NCBI GenBank assembly: GCA_045801465.1
Contig: JBJMSU010000112.1
Coordinates: forward strand, 1-5,221
Reading direction: 5' to 3'
DNA: 5,221 nt
Origin: DATFWC01 sp045801465
Lineage (GTDB): Bacteria > Pseudomonadota > Alphaproteobacteria > Rhizobiales > Xanthobacteraceae
The position numbers were made by a program, and so were the translations under genes. The notes below the pieces were generated by a model that had not been told where the DNA came from, made no database searches, and saw only the letters and a list, made by a program, of their open reading frames with translations. Below, in pieces: positions 1 through 4,799 of the stretch. Position 1 is the first letter of the stretch, and each line of letters begins with the position of its first letter.

Positions 1-100
1 GCGGGCCCTTGGCGGCCCGCGCCGCCGCCTCGGCGTCGCCCGCAGAGATCCCGAAGAATACGCCACCACAGATCACGCTCAACGCAAGCGCGCGCAGCAT
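1..100 (-). CDS. Exported protein of unknown function, 5' end only (runs off the left edge)
   Basis: Only the first 33 codons are present, so no function can be given. The start is the ATG at 100-98, chosen because an excellent Shine-Dalgarno AGGGGAGG (complement of 106-113) lies 5 nt upstream. The N-terminus reads as a Sec signal peptide: MLRA, a hydrophobic run LALSVICGGVFFGIS (about residues 5-19), then small residues GDAEA and AARAAKGP. Cleavage is likely near residues 23-26 (AEA or AAA type). The product should therefore be periplasmic or secreted. The gene points the same way as gor but is separated from it by 281 bp containing repeat copy A, so it probably has its own promoter. Confidence is good that this is a real gene start and low for anything beyond export. 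Confidence 0.7.
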   Translation of the reverse strand, partial: MLRALALSVICGGVFFGISAGDAEAAARAAKGP

Positions 101-164
101 CGCAGCCTCCCCTGTTGTCCGAAGCGTGTTTTGAAAGAGCACAGCCCAGCCCAAGGTCACGGGA

Positions 165-193
165 ATTGGTCCAGATCAGCGGAGCTTCGTCAA
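165..193 (-). promoter_or_regulatory. Possible promoter for the left-edge exported-protein gene
   Basis: On the minus strand TTGACG (193-188) is a good -35 match. It is followed after 17 bp by ACCAAT (170-165), a weak -10. Transcription would start some 50-60 nt before the ATG at 100. The -35 box lies just outside repeat copy A, whose edge is at 202. The -10 match is poor, so this is tentative. Confidence 0.25.
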
Positions 194-201
194 CGTGCCT
201 T

Positions 202-366
202 AGTGCCCCGCTTCCGAAGTTCGTGATACGTTGCGGCACGCTCAGATACGAACTTCGGAAGCAAAGGGGCACTAACAAATCTATGATTCTAGTGCCGCTT
301 TTCGATTTGAAGTTCCTACACGAGCGTGCGGCATACGCTGCAGGAACTTCAAATCGGCGGCACTAG
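202..366 (+). repeat. Paired-hairpin repeat, copy A (165 bp)
   Basis: This is one of two direct copies; the other is at 4800-4963, same length, no gaps, 148 of 164 positions identical by hand alignment. Hairpin 1: 202-209 pairs with 266-273 (8 bp, AGTGCCCC/GGGGCACT) and 210-224 with 248-262 (15 bp), with an unpaired AAA (263-265) on the 3' side and a 23-nt loop (225-247). Linker: 274-288. Hairpin 2: 289-298 pairs with 357-366 (10 bp, CTAGTGCCGC/GCGGCACTAG) and 303-317 with 342-356 (15 bp), with an unpaired TTTT (299-302) on the 5' side and a 24-nt loop (318-341). The loop of hairpin 2 here has a further 5-bp stem, AGCGT/ACGCT (323-327/335-339). The copy ends 15 bp beyond the gor stop codon. 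No ORF of substance lies within it. I do not recognise the family; a REPIN- or MITE-like dispersed element is the nearest analogy. Confidence 0.9.
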
Positions 367-381
367 CTGCGACCAAATGGC

Positions 382-1767
382 TTACTCGGCGGCCGCGCGG
401 CCATAGCTCTTGCTCACCGTTCGCATGGTGACGAGCTCTTCCGACGCGGTCGGGTGCACCGCCATGGTGGCGTCGAGATCGGCCTTGGTGGCCCCCATCT
501 TCACCGCGATGCCGACGAGCTGGATCATCTCCCCGGCGTCCGGCGCGACGATATGGCAGCCCAGCACGCGCCCGCTCGCGCCGTCGACCACCAGCTTGAA
601 CAGGATCGTGGTGTCGCGGCCGGAGAGCGTCGCCTTGAGCGGCCGGAACATGGTCTTGTAGATGTCGACCTGGGCGAACTGCTCACGCGCCTGCGCCTCG
701 GTAAGGCCCACCACGCCGACCTCGGGCTCGCTGAATACCGCGGTCGGCACGTTGGTATGGTCGACCTGCGTCGGCCTGCCGCCGAACACCGTTTCGGCAA
801 AGGCCTGGCCTTCACGGATGGCGACTGGCGTGAGGTTGACGCGGTTGGTCACATCGCCGACCGCATAGATGTGCGGAACCGACGTGCGCGAATACTCGTC
901 GACCGCAATGCCGCCGGTATCGGCAAGCTTTACCCCGGCGGCGTCGAGACCGAAGCCGTACACGTTGGGAGGCCGGCCGAGCGCGAACATCACCCGGTCG
1001 GCCGTCACCGCATTGCCTCCCGAGAGATGGGCACACAAATGCTTGCCGACGCGCTCCACGGCGTCGACCCTGTTGCGCATGATCACGTGGATGCCGCGGT
1101 GTTGCATCTGCTCGCGCAGGTGCTCGCGAACGTCGTCGTCGAAGCCGCGCAGGATATTGTCGCCGCGATAGACCAGGGTCACCTTGGCGCCCAGGCCGGC
1201 GAAGATGCAGGCGAATTCCACTGCGATATAGCTTCCGCCCTGGACCAGCACGTGACGCGGAAGCTCCTCGAGATGAAAGGCTTCATTCGAGGAGATGACG
1301 TGCTCGGCGCCAGGAATGGCGGGGCCGGGATGCGGAATGGCGCCGGTGGCGATCAGGATATGGGCGGCGCGAACGCGCTCGCCCGTCGCGACGAGCCGGA
1401 CCGTGTGGGGATCCTCGAGCACGGCGCGGCTCTTGGCGATGGCGACGCCGGACTTCTGCAGGGTCGCCGTATAGGCCGCCTCCAGGCGAGCGATCTCCTT
1501 ATCCTTGTTGGCAATGAGCGTCGGCCAATCGAAGGTCGGTGTCTGCACCGTCCAGCCGAAGCCTGCGGCCTCCTCGAAATCAAGCGAGAAGCGGGAGGCA
1601 TAGACCAGGAGCTTCTTGGGCACGCAGCCGCGGATCACACAGGTTCCGCCGACCCGATATTCCTCGGCGATCATCACGCGGGCGCCATGTCCGGCGGCAA
1701 TGCGGGCGGCGCGCACGCCGCCTGACCCGGCGCCGATGACAAGAAGGTCGACGTCCTGGTCCGCCAT
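382..1767 (-). CDS. gor: Glutathione-disulfide reductase
   Basis: Cytosolic FAD-dependent enzyme reducing glutathione disulfide to two glutathione with NADPH. The 461-residue length is normal for the family. In order: FAD-binding GAGSGG at residues 12-17; redox-active disulfide GGTCVIRGCVPKK with Cys43 and Cys48; second Rossmann segment VQGGSYIAVEFA (175-186); NADPH 2'-phosphate arginines Arg201 and Arg207, at the same six-residue spacing as E. coli Arg198/Arg204; FAD-contacting AVGDV motif; C-terminal HPTASEE with the His438-Glu443 pair. The paired arginines and the GGTCVIRGC signature favour Gor over dihydrolipoamide dehydrogenase or mercuric reductase. Ser179 replaces the second glycine of the usual GxGxxA motif (see findings). 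The ATG at 1767 is preceded by a GGTGAGGG-like ribosome site. The gene is third in the minus-strand cluster, 61 bp after the DUF2059 gene, and its transcript would run directly into repeat copy A. Confidence 0.96.
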   Translation of the reverse strand: MADQDVDLLVIGAGSGGVRAARIAAGHGARVMIAEEYRVGGTCVIRGCVPKKLLVYASRFSLDFEEAAGFGWTVQTPTFDWPTLIANKDKEIARLEAAYTATLQKSGVAIAKSRAVLEDPHTVRLVATGERVRAAHILIATGAIPHPGPAIPGAEHVISSNEAFHLEELPRHVLVQGGSYIAVEFACIFAGLGAKVTLVYRGDNILRGFDDDVREHLREQMQHRGIHVIMRNRVDAVERVGKHLCAHLSGGNAVTADRVMFALGRPPNVYGFGLDAAGVKLADTGGIAVDEYSRTSVPHIYAVGDVTNRVNLTPVAIREGQAFAETVFGGRPTQVDHTNVPTAVFSEPEVGVVGLTEAQAREQFAQVDIYKTMFRPLKATLSGRDTTILFKLVVDGASGRVLGCHIVAPDAGEMIQLVGIAVKMGATKADLDATMAVHPTASEELVTMRTVSKSYGRAAAE

Positions 1768-1828
1768 CGTCAGCCCTCACCTGCCGGCGTGCCCCCACGC
1801 GCGGCGAGCGGCGCGCAGGACCGGTGCG

Positions 1829-2338
1829 TCACAGATCGTGACCTTTCTTCTTCATCTCGGCGCGGAACCGGGTCATCACCTCCTCGGACATGTTTTTCGC
1901 CCACGTTTCGGCCTGCTGGAGCCCCTGTTCGATCACGAGAGGCTCCTCGCTGGCGAACTTCTTACCCGTCGGCGATTTGTAGAAAGCGATGATCTCCTTC
2001 ATCTCCGCTTCGGTGAAGCGCTGGACATAAAGCCGCGCGATCTGGTTGATGACGTCGTCGCGACGCGGCGCAAGCTCGGTCCGCAGCTTCGCCGCCACCT
2101 CATTGAATTCCTTGAACAGGGAGGGATTGCTCGGAAGGAAGGTATTCTTGGTGCTCTCGATCATTCCCGGAAGCAACGGGTCGAACATCGCGGTGGCACC
2201 CTTGACCATCAGCAATTCCTTCGCCGTCGCGATCGCGCTGGGCGCCGGTTGCTGGGCTGCGGCCGGACCGGCGCAGACAAGCCAGGCAAGCGCAAGCGCT
2301 GGGATCGCACCGTAACGGGCGAGCGTCGCAAAAGTCAT
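1829..2338 (-). CDS. DUF2059 domain protein, predicted periplasmic
   Basis: 169 residues. A Sec signal peptide covers about residues 1-28: Arg8, a hydrophobic core AIPALALAWLVCA (11-23), and a GPAAA-QQ cleavage site after Ala28. The mature part is helical and charged. Its most telling segment is residues 108-128, FTEAEMKEIIAFYKSPTGKK followed by Phe, the hallmark of DUF2059. The family is widespread in proteobacterial envelopes and has no established biochemical role. The N-terminal mature segment (about 34-90) has the usual amphipathic lead-in; the C-terminus is lysine-rich (EMKKKGHDL). The start is firm: ATG at 2338 with GGGAGGAGGAA, its AGGAGG (2349-2344) 5 nt away. It begins only 21 bp after the rpiA stop and precedes gor, so it is probably cotranscribed with both. 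A role tied to redox or sugar-phosphate stress is suggested by position only. Confidence 0.9.
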   Translation of the reverse strand: MTFATLARYGAIPALALAWLVCAGPAAAQQPAPSAIATAKELLMVKGATAMFDPLLPGMIESTKNTFLPSNPSLFKEFNEVAAKLRTELAPRRDDVINQIARLYVQRFTEAEMKEIIAFYKSPTGKKFASEEPLVIEQGLQQAETWAKNMSEEVMTRFRAEMKKKGHDL

Positions 2339-2359
2339 GAATTCCTCCTCCCGGTGAAT

Positions 2360-3058
2360 CTAAGGTCGCTCGACGGTGCGCACGCCGTCCGGCCCGGCGA
2401 TGATAGCGGTTTTGGCAAGCCCGATGAACAGACCGTGCTCGACCACGCCGGGAATGTCGGCGAGACGGCGGGCGAGCAACGCCGGATCGGCGATCCGCTC
2501 GAGCGCAGCGTCGAGAATGAAGTGGCCTCCATCCGTGACGAAAGCGTGGCCGTCCGTGGTCTGTCGCAGCCCCAGCGGACCCGGGGCCCCGGACCGGGAC
2601 GCTGCGGCCTCGATGGCGCGGCGCGTGGCAGCGAGCCCGAACGGCACCACTTCGATGGGAAGCGGAAAGCGCCCGAGCACCGGCACCCATTTCGACTGAT
2701 CGGCAATCACCACCATCGCGGCGGAGGCGGAGGCGACGATCTTCTCCCGCAGCAGCGCCCCGCCGCCGCCTTTGATGAGGCTCAAGTCGGGGGCGATCTC
2801 GTCGGCGCCGTCGATCGTGAGGTCAAGTTCGGGTGTCTCATCGAGCGTCGTCAGGGGGATGCCCAGCTGCTCGGCCTGCCTGCGCGTCTGTTCCGAGGTG
2901 GGAACGCCGACCACGGCGAGGCCGCCGCGTACGCGCTCCCCCAAAAGCTCGACCAGGTGGCGCGCGGTCGAACCCGAGCCGAGCCCGAGCCGCATGCCCG
3001 GCCGCACCTGATCGAGCGCGCGCGCGGCCGCCGCGCGTTTCTGGCCTTCCACGTCCAT
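2360..3058 (-). CDS. rpiA: Ribose-5-phosphate isomerase A
   Basis: Cytosolic isomerase interconverting ribose-5-P and ribulose-5-P in the non-oxidative pentose phosphate pathway. With the ATG at 3058 the protein has 232 residues (E. coli RpiA, 219). Motifs: phosphate loop GLGSGSTA (25-32), VPTSEQT (52-58), DGADE (83-87) and KGGGGALLREK (96-106). Catalytic residues Asp83, Asp86, Lys96 and Glu105 match E. coli Asp81, Asp84, Lys94 and Glu103 with a constant +2 offset. The reading frame stays open to a TTG at 3151, but most of those extra codons lie in a palindromic repeat. An ATG at 3070 (MLNGMDVEG) is also possible. The 3058 start places the phosphate loop at the same residue number as in E. 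coli. No strong ribosome site precedes any candidate, only GAACGGG immediately before 3058. First gene of the rpiA–DUF2059–gor cluster, divergent from gph. Confidence 0.94.
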   Translation of the reverse strand: MDVEGQKRAAAARALDQVRPGMRLGLGSGSTARHLVELLGERVRGGLAVVGVPTSEQTRRQAEQLGIPLTTLDETPELDLTIDGADEIAPDLSLIKGGGGALLREKIVASASAAMVVIADQSKWVPVLGRFPLPIEVVPFGLAATRRAIEAAASRSGAPGPLGLRQTTDGHAFVTDGGHFILDAALERIADPALLARRLADIPGVVEHGLFIGLAKTAIIAGPDGVRTVERP

Positions 3059-3070
3059 CCCGTTCAGCAT

Positions 3071-3162
3071 AGAGCATGATCGCGACAAAAGCCTGGCCCG
3101 AACTTGATCCGGGGTGGACAGCGGTTTTCGTAAAAGATCATGCTCCAACAATAAGCTAGAGG
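3071..3162. repeat. Rhizobial-type intergenic palindromic repeat (GAGCATGATC…GATCATGCTC)
   Basis: Perfect 10-bp terminal arms GAGCATGATC (3072-3081) and GATCATGCTC (3136-3145) enclose a 54-nt centre. The right half, GCGGTTTTCGTAAAAGATC and then TGCTCCAACAATAAGCTAGAG, closely resembles an interspersed repeat I know from rhizobial genomes (usual form …GGTTTTCCGAAAAGATC, then ATGCTCAAACAATAA). The left half departs from that form and carries a CCCG/CGGG mini-dyad (3097-3100/3110-3113). The outer boundary near 3162 is estimated from memory of the consensus. It lies wholly within the rpiA 5' leader and stops 13 bp before the preferred rpiA start codon. Confidence 0.75.
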
Positions 3163-3183
3163 GGGATTCCGGCTCGAAGAAAA

Positions 3184-3189
3184 ATTATC
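3184..3189 (-). promoter_or_regulatory. Possible -10 box for the rpiA cluster
   Basis: On the minus strand GATAAT (3189-3184) matches TATAAT at five of six positions. There is no convincing -35 at 16-18 bp; the nearest candidate, TTGGCG (3215-3210), is 20 bp away. If used, the rpiA transcript would begin upstream of the palindromic repeat and carry it as a 5' leader hairpin. Weak evidence. Confidence 0.25.
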
Positions 3190-3192
3190 CTT

Positions 3193-3230
3193 GCCGAGCA
3201 AATTCCCGGCGCCAAGCCGGGGATGTCGGC
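3193..3230. promoter_or_regulatory. Nested dyad in the rpiA–gph divergent region
   Basis: An inner perfect stem CCCGGC/GCCGGG (3205-3210/3216-3221, 5-nt loop) sits inside an outer GCCGA/TCGGC pair (3193-3197/3226-3230). It lies between the two divergent start sites. There is no T-run on the plus strand. On the minus strand a run of five T follows about 10 nt beyond the outer arm, which is loose for an intrinsic terminator. It could be an operator or a leader structure. The dyad is clear; the function is unknown. Confidence 0.35.
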
Positions 3231-3264
3231 ATTTGTCCTCTTGCCTTCCCGCCGACCGCCGGAT

Positions 3265-3281
3265 AGCCATCCATCATGGCT
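3265..3281 (+). promoter_or_regulatory. Inverted repeat spanning the gph start codon
   Basis: AGCCAT (3265-3270) and ATGGCT (3276-3281) are perfect complements separated by CCATC, so the gph AUG and second codon would be paired in a short mRNA hairpin. No good Shine-Dalgarno lies upstream. This may lower or regulate initiation, but a 6-bp stem can arise by chance. Confidence 0.35.
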
Positions 3282-4007
3282 GGGGTGACGGTGGTCTTTG
3301 ACCTCGATGGGACGCTGGTGGACACCGCGCCCGATCTGGTCGAAACGTTAAACGTCGTGTTCGCGCGCGAAGGGCTGCCGAGCGTCCCGTTCGAGCGCGC
3401 GCGCAACCTGATCGGCGGCGGCGCGCGGACCATGATCGAGCGGGGATTGCAGGCGGAAGGCCGCTCCTGCACGCCGGCCGAGATCGACCGGCTGTTCCGC
3501 CAGTTCACCCAGTATTATTCGGCGCATATCGCCGACCGCTCACGCCCGTTTCCGGCGCTGGAAACCGCGCTCGACACGCTGGCCGCGGACGGCGCCCGGT
3601 TCGCGGTCTGCACCAACAAGCTCGAAGCGCTGTCGGTCAAGCTGCTCGATGCGCTCGACCTGTCGCGCCATTTCGTGGCGGTCTGCGGCCAGGACACGTT
3701 CGGGGTGCAGAAGCCCGATCCTCAGATCCTGTTGAAAACCATCCGCCAAGCCGGCGGCGACCCCGAGCGGGCCATCATGGTTGGCGACTCTGCCAATGAC
3801 ATCAATGCGGCGCGTGCCGCCGGCATTCCCATCGTAGCGGTCGACTTCGGCTATACCGAGATTCCCGTGACGCAACTCAAGCCCGATCGCATCATTTCAG
3901 GGTTCGACGAGCTGCCGGTCGCCGTGCGTGGCCTGCTCCCCGCGGCGCTCTTAGCGCCGCTGAGCGACGGCAAGGCCTCCGCTATTGTAAATCTAAAAAT
4001 CGCATAG
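3276..4007 (+). CDS. gph: Phosphoglycolate phosphatase (HAD superfamily)
   Basis: Predicted cytosolic Mg-dependent hydrolase that dephosphorylates 2-phosphoglycolate, a product of DNA-repair end processing and, in CO2-fixing strains, of Rubisco oxygenation. HAD motifs are all present: motif I DLDGTLVDT with nucleophile Asp9 and acid/base Asp11; a helical cap domain about residues 20-95; motif II CTNK with Thr113; motif III Lys146 in GVQKPDP; motif IV GDSANDINAARAAG with Asp171 and Asp175. The GDSxND motif and overall layout favour Gph over other HAD phosphatases such as beta-phosphoglucomutase, but specificity is inferred. The 243-residue length is slightly long. The last 20 or so residues (LLPAALLAPLSDGKASAIVN, then LKIA) read as a non-domain tail encoded by increasingly AT-rich sequence. 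The ATG at 3276 gives the expected MAGVTVVFDLDGT start but lacks a clear ribosome site. It is divergent from rpiA. Confidence 0.93.
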   Translation: MAGVTVVFDLDGTLVDTAPDLVETLNVVFAREGLPSVPFERARNLIGGGARTMIERGLQAEGRSCTPAEIDRLFRQFTQYYSAHIADRSRPFPALETALDTLAADGARFAVCTNKLEALSVKLLDALDLSRHFVAVCGQDTFGVQKPDPQILLKTIRQAGGDPERAIMVGDSANDINAARAAGIPIVAVDFGYTEIPVTQLKPDRIISGFDELPVAVRGLLPAALLAPLSDGKASAIVNLKIA

Positions 4008-4090
4008 CAACATCGCGTTATCTGTGCTCCTTCCATTTCGAAGTGAGCCAGCCACCCCGCGCGTCCATTAACGATTGTGACTGATGTCGG

Positions 4091-4119
4091 TTGCGAGAGT
4101 CCGGACCGACTCGTATGGT
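4091..4119 (+). promoter_or_regulatory. Likely promoter of the lipoprotein gene, with an internal dyad
   Basis: TTGCGA (4091-4096) and TATGGT (4114-4119) are separated by exactly 17 bp, each matching four of six consensus bases. The predicted start near 4126 gives a leader of about 30 nt before the ATG at 4158. The spacer holds the dyad GAGTC-N6-GACTC (4097-4101/4108-4112) and the 8-bp palindrome GTCCGGAC (4099-4106), which could be an operator. This is inferred from base matches only. Confidence 0.4.
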
Positions 4120-4157
4120 GGCAAAGGAAAAACCGCGCTTTCAGCGGGACGGGTGCC

Positions 4158-4679
4158 ATGACCCGCGTTGCCGTCGCTATCGCCGTGAGCCTCGCGCTTG
4201 CCGGATGCGGCTCGTTGAACACAAGCAGCTTGATGCCGGACCTCGGCGGCGGATATCCGATCAAGCTCGAATCCGATCCCGTCGGAGCCGAGGCCCGGAC
4301 CTCCTTGGGACCTTCTTGCCGCACCCCCTGCACGGTCGCGGTTCCGGCGCGGGGTGAGTTCACCGTCACCTTCGCGCTTGCCGGCTACGAGGCGCAGACG
4401 GTCCCGGTCAGCATCCTGGCCTCCGGCCCGATCGGCAGCGACTACAGCGCTGCCGTCCAGTTTGCCCCCAACCCGGTCGTCGCCCTGCTCGAGCCTGCCC
4501 CACCGGCGCCGGCGGCCAGAAAGAAGACCAGCAAGGGCAAGCCGCGCACCGCCACCCAAACAGCGCCCGCCGCCGATCGGGCTGCTCCGTCGGCGACGGA
4601 TGTTCCGCCCGCCCAGCGCACCATTCCGGGAGCGCAGCCGACCGCCCCTCCGGCCTCCGCTTGGCCGCCGGCGCGGTAA
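4158..4679 (+). CDS. Lipoprotein with a PEGA-like domain and a Pro/Ala-rich basic tail
   Basis: 173 residues from the ATG at 4158. The frame is open back to a GTG at 4077, but the later start puts a lipoprotein signal at the N-terminus: Arg3, hydrophobic VAVAIAVSLA, and lipobox LAGC with Cys17 as the lipidation site. Gly18 and Ser19 follow, with no Asp retention signal, so outer-membrane sorting is expected. Residues about 37-86 resemble the beta-rich PEGA repeat: LESDPVGAEA, then CRTPC (Cys54, Cys58), and FTVTFALAGYEAQTVPVSI. The final 60 residues are low complexity, rich in Pro and Ala, with a basic patch ARKKTSKGKPR, and may span or bind the cell wall. PEGA domains are usually surface-associated, but no reaction is known. 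The gene lies 150 bp after gph on the same strand and appears to have its own promoter. Ribosome site is only a GGGACGGG-like stretch. Confidence 0.85.
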   Translation: MTRVAVAIAVSLALAGCGSLNTSSLMPDLGGGYPIKLESDPVGAEARTSLGPSCRTPCTVAVPARGEFTVTFALAGYEAQTVPVSILASGPIGSDYSAAVQFAPNPVVALLEPAPPAPAARKKTSKGKPRTATQTAPAADRAAPSATDVPPAQRTIPGAQPTAPPASAWPPAR

Positions 4680-4761
4680 AGGTGCTGGTGTCGGGAGTTG
4701 CGCTCTGAACTGGCGGCCCGCTTCGGCCGGCCTATATTGGTCGAACGGTTCGATGCCGCGG

Positions 4762-4791
4762 TTGACACTCTCGGATCGAGCCGCGTAATCA
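4762..4791 (+). promoter_or_regulatory. Possible promoter for the tRNA-Val transcript
   Basis: A perfect -35 hexamer TTGACA (4762-4767) is followed after 18 bp by TAATCA (4786-4791), a poor -10. The next gene on this strand is tRNA-Val at 4966, and stable-RNA promoters often have a consensus -35. A short CCGCG/CGCGG dyad (4781-4785/4795-4799) overlaps the -10. If this is the tRNA promoter, repeat copy B forms most of the leader of the precursor. Confidence 0.35.
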
Positions 4792-4799
4792 CCACGCGG

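Noticed and set aside
115..366. Plus-strand 83-codon frame upstream of the gor 3' end
   Set aside because: About two thirds of it is repeat copy A, which has the hallmarks of a structural element. No ribosome site or protein-like composition supports it.
454..1725. Plus-strand open frame of 423 codons opposite gor
   Set aside because: It is antisense to a clearly identified gor along its full length, has no recognisable motif, and is His/Gly/Arg-rich in the way GC-rich antisense frames are.
1799..1816. GCGCG/CGCGC dyad between the DUF2059 gene and gor
   Set aside because: Five bp of alternating G and C with an 8-nt loop and no T-run; not distinguishable from background.
1616..3079. Plus-strand open frame of 487 codons opposite DUF2059 and rpiA
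   Set aside because: It spans several genes on the opposite strand, including the intergenic gaps, and its composition is typical of antisense to high-GC coding DNA.
3059..3151. RpiA start at the upstream TTG (3151)
   Set aside because: The extra residues are encoded by an intergenic palindromic repeat, no ribosome site precedes the TTG, and the 3058 ATG aligns with known RpiA N-termini.
4077..4157. Lipoprotein start at GTG 4077
   Set aside because: It would put 27 polar residues ahead of a well-formed lipoprotein signal peptide, and it overlaps the likely promoter.
4714..4729. CGGCC-CGCTTC-GGCCG hairpin as a terminator for the lipoprotein gene
   Set aside because: Only a 5-bp stem with no following T-run; GC-rich DNA gives many such dyads.
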